A stretch of DNA of 11,791 nt from Puniceicoccales bacterium (GCA_031259665.1 JAIRLD010000054.1:1-11791); one strand, 5' to 3'; numbered from the stretch's first letter, positions 1-8,254 are shown. The notes: generated by a model not told the origin, from the sequence alone. Numbers and translations are program-made.

Positions 1-14
1 CCTCCTTGGGGAGT

Positions 15-35
15 CCAGAGGGCGGAGCCCTCTGG
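15..35 (-). terminator. Hairpin downstream of accA
   Basis: A perfect inverted repeat has a 9-bp GC-rich stem (15-23 paired with 27-35) and a 3-nt loop, 11 nt past the accA stop codon. It is well placed to end the oppA-accA transcript. No T-run follows the stem on the minus strand, so it is either a non-canonical terminator, an mRNA 3'-end stabiliser, or a dispersed palindromic repeat. Confidence 0.45.
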
Positions 36-45
36 GCAGTTAGAG

Positions 46-1029
46 TTAAATTTCTTCGGAAAAAACGCCGATGTGGCGAAAGCGTGCGTAACGTTTTTCG
101 AGGAGTTGTTTAGGGGAAAATTTCTTTAAAGCCTTCAAATGTCGCAGGATGGCCTCTTTGGTAGAGGCGAAAACAGCATCGGGATTACGATGGGCACCAC
201 CGAGAGGTTCGGGTAAAATTTCTTCAACGATGCTAAATTTCAGCAAATTTTCGGGAGACAGTTGGAGTGCTTCTGCAGCTTCCGGTGCAAATTTTCGATC
301 TTTCCAAAGGATAGCGGCGCAACCTTCTGGAGAAATAACCGAATAATAAGAATTTTCCAAAGCGAGTACCCGATCAGCTATGGCGATACCCAATGCTCCA
401 CCGGATCCTCCTTCACCGATAACAATAGAGATAATCGATGTTTCGAGGCGTCCCATATCGCGCAAATTAACGGCGATGGCCTCTGCGACGTGGCGTTCTT
501 CGGAGCCGATACCGGGGTAAGCACCCGGTGTATCGACAAAGGTAATGATAGGCAGAGAAAATTTTTCTGCCAATTTCATGAGGCGCAGAGCTTTTCGATA
601 ACCTTCCGGGTAAGGGCAACCGAAATTACACTCGATATTTTCATTGAGGGATCGCCCTTTTTGTTCGCCGATGACCATGACCGATTCCTCTTGAAGGGTC
701 GCAAAACCACCGATGATCGCGCGATCGTCGTTAAATAACCGATCACCATGGAGTTCTTGAAAATCAGAAAAGATATTATCGATATAATCTCTGGCGTAGG
801 GGCGACAGGGATGTCTCGCGATTAATACGCGTTGCCAAATAGAAAGGTTAGCAAAGATATTGCGTTCTTCGCTGGCGATTTTCTGTTTGAGAGCATGGAT
901 TTCGCAACTGATATCGACCTTCGCATCCTGGGAACGCGCAATGAGTTCATCGAGATTTTTCTGTAGTTCGCGTAGAGGCTTCTCGAATTCGAGAACATAC
1001 TGGGAATCTTTGGATTTTCGGCCGAACAT
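46..1029 (-). CDS. accA: Acetyl-CoA carboxylase carboxyltransferase subunit alpha
   Basis: AccA is one half of the carboxyltransferase of cytoplasmic acetyl-CoA carboxylase. With AccD it moves CO2 from biotin on AccB to acetyl-CoA, making malonyl-CoA for fatty acid synthesis. The 327-residue product is close to the usual 315-325. An N-terminal helical segment (about 10-60) precedes the crotonase-fold core. Family landmarks are HPCRPYARDYI (73-83), GEQKG (121-125), NFGCPYPEGYRKALRLM (135-151), VDTPGAYPGIG (165-175), GEGGSGGA (205-212), YSVISPEGCAAILWK (229-243) and EPLGGAHR (274-281). The usual AEERGQSEAIA stretch reads SEERHVAEAIA (176-186), a departure from the common motif but in the same helix. 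The ATG at 1029 has no clear Shine-Dalgarno. The gene lies 51 nt behind the oppA-type gene on the same strand, so co-transcription is likely. AccD, AccB and AccC are not in the window. Identification is secure. Confidence 0.96.
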   Translation of the reverse strand: MFGRKSKDSQYVLEFEKPLRELQKNLDELIARSQDAKVDISCEIHALKQKIASEERNIFANLSIWQRVLIARHPCRPYARDYIDNIFSDFQELHGDRLFNDDRAIIGGFATLQEESVMVIGEQKGRSLNENIECNFGCPYPEGYRKALRLMKLAEKFSLPIITFVDTPGAYPGIGSEERHVAEAIAVNLRDMGRLETSIISIVIGEGGSGGALGIAIADRVLALENSYYSVISPEGCAAILWKDRKFAPEAAEALQLSPENLLKFSIVEEILPEPLGGAHRNPDAVFASTKEAILRHLKALKKFSPKQLLEKRYARFRHIGVFSEEI

Positions 1030-1080
1030 TGATTCAATAAAGCAATTTTCGGATCTCTAGGCAACAAAATTTTCCACGGT

Positions 1081-2658
1081 TTATTTTTTGAAGCGAATAA
1101 ATTTCAGCGGGTGCCAATCGAGAATATTGGGATACCAGCCTTCGATACGGGAAGATACCAAGTGGCACATGGATTCGAAATAGAGCGGAATAATGGGCAT
1201 TTCATCGATCATCAAAGTTTCTGCATCGGCTAACATTTGGGAGCGTTTATAGGAATCCTTTTCCTGGGAAGCTCGAGAAAGCATTTGGTCATAGATTTCA
1301 TTGGCCCACTGGGCGTGGTTATTGTTATTTTTAGAGAGCAGTAGGTTTAAAAATGTGGTGGCGTCGTTATAGTCGCCAACCCAACCGCCCCGACAAATAT
1401 CGAATCTATGCTGCCGCCGCTCCGCTAAAAAAGTGCCCCACTCGATGCTCTGTAATTTGACATCGATATTGAGATTTTTACGCCACATCTCCTGAACCGC
1501 TTCGGATATGATTCTCAAATTGTCGCTCACGTTGTATAAAATCGTTATTTCGGGAAATCCTTCCCCATTGGGATAACCCGATTCGGCCAGTAATTTTTGG
1601 GCTCGTTTTACATTGTATTCAAAAAATTCAACACTGTTATAGTTCATCGTTCCCGGCGGGACGAGGGCATAGGCTTCAAATCCAGCACCGCGATTCCGCA
1701 GTTTCCCGATAGCGTCGCGGTCGACGGCTAAACTCAATGCCTTTCGTACTTTTACGTCATCGAAAGGCTTTTGCTTACAATTAAACCAATAGAAAGAAGT
1801 GCCCAATGAAACCGTCGTGGGGAGTTTTCCCTGGGCGCGGTAGAACTGAATTTTATCGGCGGGAACATTTTCCGTGATATCGAGTTGTTCCGTAATAAAC
1901 ATATTTTCCTCGGTCGCAGGAGAGATATCGGAAATAAAATGAACGCAATCGATGCGCACATTGGAAGCGTCCCAGTAGCGTTTATTTTTCTTGAGAACAG
2001 CTTTATCGCCAATTTTAAGAGATTTCAACAGATACGGACCATTGGTGACGATATTTTTCACCTGTGTCCAACGGTTACTGCGATCAAAAAAGTTACCCAA
2101 TCGTTCGATCGCTTGGCGGTTAACCGGTAGCCAGGCCCAATGGGTTAGGAGAGAAGGGAAAAAGTCAACGGGACGCTCCAGCGTCAATTGAAGGACTTGG
2201 GTCGATAAAGCCTCAGCCCCTACCTGGGAAAAGGAAGTAATTTCGCCCTTATAATAGGAGTGAGCATTTTTGAGCATGAAATAGAAATCGATCCAGGGCG
2301 ATGCAACGGATTTACAGAGCCCGCGCTCGATAGCATCTACGAAATTCTGGGCGACAACGGGATCGCCGTTGGACCATAAAATACCCTCACGCAGGAAAAA
2401 AGTGTATACCAAACCATCGGGGGAAAGCGTATAGGATTGGGCCATTCCCGGAATGGGTTGAAGGGTACGGCCATCGGCAATCAGGAGACCCTCAAAGAGG
2501 GCGGTAATGATTTTGGCTTCGGAGAGTCCGGAGGCGAGTTGGGGATCTAAAGTTGCCGGTTCAATCCCATTACCAATGCGGAGAATATGGCCCTCCCGTT
2601 GGAAACAGCCTGAAAGAAACCCGATAAAAACAAGAAAAATTATTCTAAAAATCCTCAT
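1081..2658 (-). CDS. oppA: Oligopeptide ABC transporter substrate-binding lipoprotein (OppA type)
   Basis: This is a predicted periplasm-facing, membrane-anchored solute-binding protein of the SBP_bac_5 / OppA family, which captures oligopeptides for an ABC permease. The 525-residue length is normal. Residues 1-18 form a lipoprotein signal with lipobox LSGC (Cys18). The mature part opens with LRIGNGIEPATLDPQ (26-40), the typical first strand and 'LDP' motif. Further family features are an ALFEGL segment near 53-58, SPDGLVYTFFLREGILWSNGD (the Y-F-L-R--v-WsnG pattern), NGPYLLKS, VRKALSLAVDRDAI, KLLAESGYPNGEGFP, GGWVGDYNDATTFL and, near the C-terminus, DEMPIIPLYF. Permease and ATPase genes are absent, so it is an orphan binding protein here or its partners lie elsewhere. 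The specific ligand cannot be told; related proteins bind murein peptides or dipeptides, so the symbol is at family level. It is divergent from the gene at 2780 and probably leads the operon with accA. Confidence 0.88.
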   Translation of the reverse strand: MRIFRIIFLVFIGFLSGCFQREGHILRIGNGIEPATLDPQLASGLSEAKIITALFEGLLIADGRTLQPIPGMAQSYTLSPDGLVYTFFLREGILWSNGDPVVAQNFVDAIERGLCKSVASPWIDFYFMLKNAHSYYKGEITSFSQVGAEALSTQVLQLTLERPVDFFPSLLTHWAWLPVNRQAIERLGNFFDRSNRWTQVKNIVTNGPYLLKSLKIGDKAVLKKNKRYWDASNVRIDCVHFISDISPATEENMFITEQLDITENVPADKIQFYRAQGKLPTTVSLGTSFYWFNCKQKPFDDVKVRKALSLAVDRDAIGKLRNRGAGFEAYALVPPGTMNYNSVEFFEYNVKRAQKLLAESGYPNGEGFPEITILYNVSDNLRIISEAVQEMWRKNLNIDVKLQSIEWGTFLAERRQHRFDICRGGWVGDYNDATTFLNLLLSKNNNNHAQWANEIYDQMLSRASQEKDSYKRSQMLADAETLMIDEMPIIPLYFESMCHLVSSRIEGWYPNILDWHPLKFIRFKK

Positions 2659-2743
2659 ACTTCAATTTAATTTGGAGTATGCGTTGAAAGTGGCAAGAAA
2701 AAAAACGAAGATCGCAATATTTTAACATTTTTCAAAAAAAAGG

Positions 2744-2770
2744 TTGCAAACTAGAATTTAGGACTAGGAT
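2744..2770 (+). promoter_or_regulatory. Candidate promoter for the 846-aa protein gene
   Basis: The 121-bp divergent intergenic region is very A/T-rich. A TTGCAA at 2744-2749 is followed 15 nt later by TAGGAT (2765-2770); TAGAAT at 2752-2757 is an alternative -10. The spacing is short and the match imperfect, so this is tentative. A weak AGGA lies 10 nt before the ATG at 2780. For the minus-strand oppA-type gene only weak elements are visible on the other side. Confidence 0.25.
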
Positions 2771-2779
2771 GAAAGCAAT

Positions 2780-5320
2780 ATGAAAAAATGGATTACAACA
2801 ACCGGTTTGTGGGCAAAGGTCTCTTTGCTCTGCTTTATGGGTATTACTTTTAACAGCGAAAGATTAGAGGCAGCAGCAAAAGACTTAGCGAAGGCATTTA
2901 AATCTGTCTCAACGGCCAAACCAGCAACACCGCATCTTGATTCTTATAATATAATTTTTCTCGCAGCGGCACACATGGGACGCACTCTGTATGACGCCAA
3001 AGCAGAACCTTTTAAGGCAATTTGGGAACAATTAAGCAATAATCCTTTGAAAGTAGAGTTAGAGGAACCAGGACTGATGTGGGGAGTAACTAAAACCGAA
3101 AAAGGACTTACGGATACTGTAAAAACCTTTCACGATATGGACCCTGGAAAAAGGTATATTAAGGGAGTTCCTCAAGGCGTTTTAAAAAATTTAGGATTAT
3201 GCCCTATTGGTGGGAATGATACTTTAAGAAATAATAGGACAAATTTCGAAAAACAATTCTTTTTTCTCGCCATGAACCTACTGCCTCTGTTAGCCAGTAG
3301 TCCAAAAAAATCCCTACCTGCAGAACAAGTGAAAGAATTAGAACAAACGGAAGATGTAATTTTCCTCGCCATCGGTGCTCTTAGAATGATAGAAGCAGCA
3401 GAAAAAGGAAAAGAAGAGTTCGAAGTGCAAGTCAGGAATTTACGTTTTGCCCTTCTTCGATTTCAATGGAGCAAAGTATTTTTTTATGATCCAAACGGAA
3501 AACAAAAAAATGTGACTCCAGAATATGCTGGAAATTTTCAAACGAAAGCGCAACAAAAAGCAAAGCTGCATTTCATTTCTATAAATATGGAATTCTTAAA
3601 CGAATTTATCATTATCCCAATGATAAAACAAAGTGTCACTACTTTTCTCATGGACTATACAAAAGAAGAACCTTTGCAAAAAATCAAAGATTTACTTCAA
3701 GATATTAACATGCGAAAACAAAACTCTTGTAGATTGTTTGAAATAGGACGATTATTGATGTTACTCCAAGATAACAAAATCAATGATGGTCAAAGATCAA
3801 GAGACAATTGGGAAGCATCAGCTAGAGAGATCGCAGATTTATGTTTCTCATGTCATAATGAATATTCTCAGGGTAAATTACAATCGGTGGCACGCTATAT
3901 GTCCTTTTTTCTACTGGAATTTGTAGGAAATGAAGGATTCTTCATTGGTAGAGATTTTCATGGAAGTGGATTCCCTCCAAAAAGCGGCCTTGAATGTGTA
4001 AAAGATTTACTCGATATACATTTAATTCATATTAATCAATACAAGGAACAATCCGAAAAAAGTGAGTTAGAACAACTCATAGCAGAAGCGATTATTCGGT
4101 TCAAGAGAGAAAAATCAATACCCAGAAATCCAGTGGACCCTGCTTCAGTGAAAAAGCATTTTTATAAAGACGTTTATGATGGTATCAATGTTGAAAACAT
4201 TATTCAAAAACTAATTCAATTAGTAGATAAGCTCGCGGGTGCCGATTTATCAATAGCAGAAGTTTTACAAACAACAAACTATTTAAAACTTCTAGATGAC
4301 CTAAGGAATTATATATACTTTTTTTCAAATACTCTCTCGTCAATAAATCTGGACTTAAAACAGTCCAAAACAAATTTAAATGAAATACTTGATACTTTTG
4401 GCCCAAAAAGAGATTCACATCCCTTTGAATTGACTTTATGTGGAGCTCGAGAAATACTAGAAGAAACACGGGATTCGCTCATAAAAATAAAAAACTTGCT
4501 TACAGCAGGTACCGCAGATCAGAAAACGAAAGATCAATGGACTTTGGAAGATATACAAGACGAAATTTTTCACATAGAACACGATCTCATTCAGCAAGAT
4601 AATATCAAAACTTATTGGAATTTTTTGAAAGAAAATGTAGAATTATTACATAAGTTTGTCTCGAAACGTTCCGAGCTGGATGAAGAAATAAAAAAATCTT
4701 CCCCTGAAAGTGTTTTGAAAAAGTTAAGGAACGAAATTAGACAATGTGTAAGCGAACTCATAGACTCTATGGAACAGGGTTGCGAATCACTTACAGAAAC
4801 TTTTAAAAAAAATGATAAAGCGATAAAAAATACGCAAATAGACTACTTAGTATCCCGAAAATCCTCTGGGATCGATCTAGAAGCTCTTAGGAAAAAACTC
4901 GAGCCGTTGAATTATCTTGGTACTAAGGTGATAACTGATTTGCAAGATTTATACGAAAAAGGAATGACAGAAATCGAAAAAACGAAACAGAACAAAGGAT
5001 TATCGCTTGAAGAAAAGAAAAAACAAATAGAGCGGCGCCTTAATGAAATGGAGAAAGGCATTAGGAATATGGGTCAAGATGTAATCGATACTGTAGGGAA
5101 TGATAGTTTTAATGGACGAAATAATTTTCTTGATCAGATCGGAGGCGATATACTCCGAAAACAAAATCAACAAACCGTTAAGAACGTTTTCGAAAATTTA
5201 CCATTCAAAAAGGAACGACAAGCCCTAGCCCCTTCGAGTTGTCCGCCGTATCCTAAAACCGAAGATGAGGTTCTGAGGATTATTATTCACCTACGTTCCG
5301 ATTATAATGATAGGAAGTAA
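2780..5320 (+). CDS. Predicted exported, helical/coiled-coil protein of unknown function
   Basis: I do not recognise this 846-residue protein. The N-terminus has basic residues (MKKW), a hydrophobic stretch (about 10-24) and small residues around 31-33 (EAAA), as in a Sec signal peptide, so export is likely. The rest is mostly charged and helical. Heptad-like segments suggest coiled coil at about 510-560, 630-690 and 715-790 (runs such as KKKQIERRLNEMEKG). No transmembrane segment follows the signal region. One CFSCH sequence (Cys355, Cys358, His359) fits the heme-c CXXCH pattern, but nothing else looks like a cytochrome. The short C-terminal tail contains SSCPPYP. The coding DNA is clearly more A-rich than accA or oppA, fitting a fast-evolving or acquired gene. 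Its size, export signal and lack of a known domain resemble effector or surface proteins of host-associated bacteria; that is inference. Its stop is 27 nt from the stop of the convergent antiporter gene. Confidence 0.8.
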   Translation: MKKWITTTGLWAKVSLLCFMGITFNSERLEAAAKDLAKAFKSVSTAKPATPHLDSYNIIFLAAAHMGRTLYDAKAEPFKAIWEQLSNNPLKVELEEPGLMWGVTKTEKGLTDTVKTFHDMDPGKRYIKGVPQGVLKNLGLCPIGGNDTLRNNRTNFEKQFFFLAMNLLPLLASSPKKSLPAEQVKELEQTEDVIFLAIGALRMIEAAEKGKEEFEVQVRNLRFALLRFQWSKVFFYDPNGKQKNVTPEYAGNFQTKAQQKAKLHFISINMEFLNEFIIIPMIKQSVTTFLMDYTKEEPLQKIKDLLQDINMRKQNSCRLFEIGRLLMLLQDNKINDGQRSRDNWEASAREIADLCFSCHNEYSQGKLQSVARYMSFFLLEFVGNEGFFIGRDFHGSGFPPKSGLECVKDLLDIHLIHINQYKEQSEKSELEQLIAEAIIRFKREKSIPRNPVDPASVKKHFYKDVYDGINVENIIQKLIQLVDKLAGADLSIAEVLQTTNYLKLLDDLRNYIYFFSNTLSSINLDLKQSKTNLNEILDTFGPKRDSHPFELTLCGAREILEETRDSLIKIKNLLTAGTADQKTKDQWTLEDIQDEIFHIEHDLIQQDNIKTYWNFLKENVELLHKFVSKRSELDEEIKKSSPESVLKKLRNEIRQCVSELIDSMEQGCESLTETFKKNDKAIKNTQIDYLVSRKSSGIDLEALRKKLEPLNYLGTKVITDLQDLYEKGMTEIEKTKQNKGLSLEEKKKQIERRLNEMEKGIRNMGQDVIDTVGNDSFNGRNNFLDQIGGDILRKQNQQTVKNVFENLPFKKERQALAPSSCPPYPKTEDEVLRIIIHLRSDYNDRK

Positions 5321-5338
5321 AAAAACATTATATTTTTT
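5320..5338. terminator. Possible AT-only bidirectional hairpin between convergent genes
   Basis: Six A (5320-5325) can pair with six T (5333-5338) around a 7-nt loop, in the 27-nt gap between two convergent stop codons. The stem has no G-C pair and would be weak, so the call rests mainly on position. Confidence 0.25.
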
Positions 5339-5347
5339 AAATAACAA

Positions 5348-6751
5348 CTATAAATAATTGAAACATAGGGCGAGAATAATAGTGGGCGTTAGGGCGCTGA
5401 GGAATAATTTTAACGGAGAAATTTTTCCTGGGAAATAGTCTTGTAAAATTGATTGGCCCGCTGGGTTCGGCGCATTGGCAATGACCGTCAATCCGCCACC
5501 CGTCACCGCACCAAAAATAACTGCATGCTGTAACGCAACGTTCGAAGAAATGGTCGGAACTAAAGACGCTAAATAGGTGATCGCAGCGTTGTCGTTAAAT
5601 GCAGTCAGAAAAGTTGCCCCTAAAAAGAGTAACGTTTCATTCATCCGCCCCAATAGCGGCTCGATCCACCATTGCTGTAACCCACCATGCGTCACTAATC
5701 CCGCCAGAAAAAATCCCACCAAAATAGGCGACCGAAGCGAAATGGATGTCTGATACATCGCCGTAATCTTCGTAAAACCAAAGAAAAATAGAAACCCTAT
5801 AATAAATAATGCCGGCGTGTGAATGTTGAAAATGGTCCAAAATAAAAATAATAAATGACTCCCTATGACCCATTTTGGTATATGCACTTCAACCGGACGT
5901 TCAATAGCTTCCCAGGAGCGCTCCTCCAGACTTTTGAATTCTTTCCGAAAAATGAATCCGTAAAGGGCCGATGCAAGGATAATTCCGACAAACGCACGCA
6001 TACCGAAATGCGTAAACATATAGACCGTATCCCAGTGCCATTTTCCTGCAACCATCAATACCGGCGGAGCAGCAAAATGCGTGAGTGTCCCACCTACGGA
6101 TATGTTGACAAAAAGTAGACCCAGCGTCGCGTAGCGAAAGGCGATGGAGGGTTGTAATGAATAAAACTGCTGTGCCAAAAGAAGGGCGGAAATGGTAATG
6201 GCAGCGGGTTCCGTAATGAACGAGCCCAGCAGGGGACCAACAATCATAATCGAAAACCATCGGGCGCAGAGCGTATGATTGCCAAGCATGGCGACTTTCT
6301 GCATACAAGTTTTTGCAAAAAACAGTATGGGTTGACTCGAAGCGATGGCCATAATAACGACGATGAATAGGGGTTCGATGTAATTGACCGAGTGGAAATA
6401 AACCGTAACGGCATGCCAACTGTAGAAGGTAAAAATAGTAAAAACAAGTGGAATAATCCAAAGGCCGAAAATAACCTCCACTTCTCCGAGAAAATGGAAC
6501 AGTGTCGCCAGCATTTTATCCAGGGGTGTGTCGCGGTGAAATCGATGGGCTAGATTGGAAAAATAAGGTGCAAAAAACGTATGAACGATGGCGAGCAAAA
6601 AAATGAGTGTGGCGAAGAAATTGAAGGGGGCGATTTTGATCCGTGATAGCAAAATTTGCCCCAATCCATCCGCAGCGCTTGGCGTCGCGTAAGCTTCCAA
6701 AGGTATCGGAAAAATATCGGCTCCTAATAGCTTAGGAAACAAAATATTCAT
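5348..6751 (-). CDS. Putative Na+/H+ antiporter (PF07399-type)
   Basis: A polytopic inner-membrane protein with about 11-12 hydrophobic segments, resembling the 'putative Na+/H+ antiporter' family (Na_H_antiport_3) of the ion transporter superfamily. It would exchange Na+ for H+ in pH and sodium homeostasis; the activity is inferred from family. Counting from the chosen start, the motifs are FITEPAAITI (178-187), GGTLTHFAAPPVLMVA (220-235), AFNDNAAITYLASLVP (384-399) and GGGLTVIANAPNPAG (418-432). The paired TEPAAIT and NDNAAIT motifs look like inverted-repeat halves of the transport core. I chose the ATG at 6751 (467 aa). It follows AGGATTAGGAG with 11 nt spacing and a hydrophobic N-terminus, and a consensus -10 box lies between it and the upstream ATG at 6856. 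The 35 extra residues from that start are polar and unlike the family. The gene converges with the 846-aa gene. Confidence 0.82.
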   Translation of the reverse strand: MNILFPKLLGADIFPIPLEAYATPSAADGLGQILLSRIKIAPFNFFATLIFLLAIVHTFFAPYFSNLAHRFHRDTPLDKMLATLFHFLGEVEVIFGLWIIPLVFTIFTFYSWHAVTVYFHSVNYIEPLFIVVIMAIASSQPILFFAKTCMQKVAMLGNHTLCARWFSIMIVGPLLGSFITEPAAITISALLLAQQFYSLQPSIAFRYATLGLLFVNISVGGTLTHFAAPPVLMVAGKWHWDTVYMFTHFGMRAFVGIILASALYGFIFRKEFKSLEERSWEAIERPVEVHIPKWVIGSHLLFLFWTIFNIHTPALFIIGFLFFFGFTKITAMYQTSISLRSPILVGFFLAGLVTHGGLQQWWIEPLLGRMNETLLFLGATFLTAFNDNAAITYLASLVPTISSNVALQHAVIFGAVTGGGLTVIANAPNPAGQSILQDYFPGKISPLKLFLSALTPTIILALCFNYL

Positions 6752-6796
6752 AAAAATAAATACTCCTAATCCTCTCACATACTTATGAAAGAGAAA

Positions 6797-6802
6797 ATTA
6801 TA
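6797..6802 (-). promoter_or_regulatory. Consensus -10 box upstream of the antiporter gene
   Basis: The minus strand reads TATAAT at 6802-6797, about 45 nt before the preferred ATG at 6751. No good -35 is visible at the expected distance (TCCAGC at 6825-6820). A TTGCAA overlapping nearby (6807-6812) is too close for this box but could serve a weaker downstream -10. The position supports the shorter antiporter start. Confidence 0.35.
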
Positions 6803-6922
6803 ATTTTTGCAAGGCTCACGCTGGATGCCGAAGCGAAGATTCAGTGAACCCCGCAACGGCGAATCCTTTTGCCAACTCGTGGATTGAATTTACAATCGCC
6901 CTCACGTTTTCATTAAGTTGTT

Positions 6923-6958
6923 TTCCCCATCGTCGGATCTATTTCTTTCGTTGGGGAA
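6923..6958. repeat. Inverted repeat at the end of the pseudogene
   Basis: TTCCCCA (6923-6929) pairs with TGGGGAA (6952-6958), and CG pairs with CG (6931-6932, 6949-6950) after one mismatch. The pseudogene stop codon lies in the loop. It may be a former terminator for the broken gene. No T-run follows on the minus strand, while five T (6964-6968) follow on the plus strand. Confidence 0.3.
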
Positions 6959-8144
6959 GGAAGTTTTTCGATGCAAGAGCCTTTACACTATGAAGTGATG
7001 GGAGAGTCTTTTCACTATAAAATGGTGGGAAGTCAAGTGATAATAATTTTGATTTAAATGATGAGAAGTCCGACTTAAATGATGAGGGCGACTTACTAGG
7101 TACAAGTATACTTGGCTTTTCTTTTTCTGTTTCGCTAACTGGCGCCGAAATCGGGCCTGTCGGTTGCGAAACTTTTTGCTCGCTTCCCGAATCAGGTGTC
7201 ATGAATCTAGGAACAATGGCAGGTAGTTCAGGTTCCTTGTCAGCTGCGGCCGATCCTCCTCTAACTGCGGCCTGAAATTTGTCCATTGAGATGGGATAGG
7301 CTGAGTAAAAAAAAGAGTTCTTTTTTTGTTTTGTCAAATCCGAAAGCAAGTCTTACGAATTTCGTATACACTTCGAAAATTTCAAAACCTCCCTTCAAAC
7401 GCTTACATTCCCACCCGATGGGTCTTGGTAACGCTACTTTGCCATTGAAATGTTCCGGGTCCAAATCTGAGTTCACCGAGATGAGTTCTGGCTTTGGGAT
7501 TAAAAAGTTCAACTATGGTAGGAAGATCAAATGTGCTTTTTAGCGCTGCTGACTCGGGTAAATGTCTTTCCATTATGTGCCCTACTCCCATTTTGTGAGG
7601 GGGGCGTTTGCTAAACTTATCCACATGGTAGATTGTAAAATTTTTATCTATTTTTTCAAGAAGATGTTCCAGTGTAAAGTAGAATGGAAATGGACAATCG
7701 CCACCACTTTGAAAGGTCATTACCTTGCCTGGTAATTGAAGTAGGTTAGAAAACATTCTTGGGACGAAACAGGATCCACCCTCTTCCATGAAATCTATTA
7801 AATTTTGAGCCCATTGCAATTTCCAACCGTATAACTTCCTCAGCGTAACCCTCGGAGCAGCGGACAACGCGAAGTCTTCCGAAGGGTAGTGGCGGTGCAG
7901 GTGGCCGCGGTCTAGCAGCTGCAGGCGGTTTATCGGTTGCAGGAACAGTCCTCACCTTTGTTGAAGGAGGAGGTTGTGCCTTGCCTCCAAACTGAATGCA
8001 TGGCACAGTACCAGTGGCGCCAAGTTATCTAAACGCAGGCGGTATATATGCTCCACAACCTGTTGAACGTGAATTAGAAAACGAAGTGCTGCACAGCAAA
8101 GAGCTGCACAGATACGATAATGTGATTTTATGTATTTTTTCCAT
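6939..8144 (-). pseudogene. Broken gene for an exported protein with a toxin-like (RNase/BECR-like) region
   Basis: No single frame is open, but consecutive frames join into one sensible protein of about 400 residues. From ATG 8144 it has a Sec-like signal (MEKIHKITLSYLCSSLLCS), reaches AYIPPAFR and hits TAA at 8025-8027. The same frame continues with LGATGTVPCIQFGGKA and a Pro/Ala-rich linker. A +1 shift at GGG 7884-7886 joins PPLP to SEDFALSAAPRV. A second at GGG 7457-7459 joins ELRFGP to EHFNGKVALP. A third in the A8 run 7307-7314 joins KKELFF to YSAYPIS. The middle region holds GVGHIMERH (HIMERH at 7562-7579), KSTFD, PIG and FYSAYPIS. That order recalls C-terminal RNase toxin domains of polymorphic toxins (H-x3-RH near the start, STF, IG, then a 'TaYP' strand). 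The tail is Ser/Pro/Lys-rich. No immunity gene is evident. The lesions suggest decay; homopolymer sequencing errors could explain the shifts but not the stop. Domain assignment is tentative, the pseudogene call firmer. Confidence 0.65.
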
Positions 8145-8226
8145 GTTCTTTTTAACTTATATAAATTATTCGAAGTCAAGTATTTTTTTGGAAAATTTTC
8201 AGAGCAGATTTTTCCCTAGAAAATAA

Positions 8227-8254
8227 TTGACAGGAATAGCATTGCCCCTAGAAA
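8227..8254 (+). promoter_or_regulatory. Promoter of tRNA-Phe
   Basis: A perfect -35 TTGACA (8227-8232) and a -10-like TAGAAA (8249-8254) are separated by 16 nt. The -10 ends 14 nt before the mature tRNA 5' end at 8269, as expected for a stable-RNA promoter with a short leader. The 10-mer CCCTAGAAAA occurs here (8246-8255) and 32 nt upstream (8214-8223). Confidence 0.5.

Noticed and set aside
262..738. 158-residue open frame on the plus strand
   Set aside because: It is antisense to the well-supported accA core and encodes a low-complexity mixture with no motif.
3842..3856. CXXCH as proof of a c-type cytochrome
   Set aside because: A single motif in a long helical protein with no axial-ligand pattern or cytochrome fold can be chance. 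It was kept only as a point to check.
5901..6461. 186-residue open frame on the minus strand
   Set aside because: It lies in another frame of the antiporter gene, which has clear membrane segments and family motifs. The product has no coherent features.
7286..7543. Plus-strand 85-residue frame opposite the pseudogene
   Set aside because: It overlaps the coherent minus-strand toxin-like reading and has no ribosome-binding site or recognisable domain.
7952..8179. 75-residue minus-strand frame starting upstream of the pseudogene
   Set aside because: The alternative frame from 8144 gives a better signal peptide and continues in frame into the Pro-rich segment.
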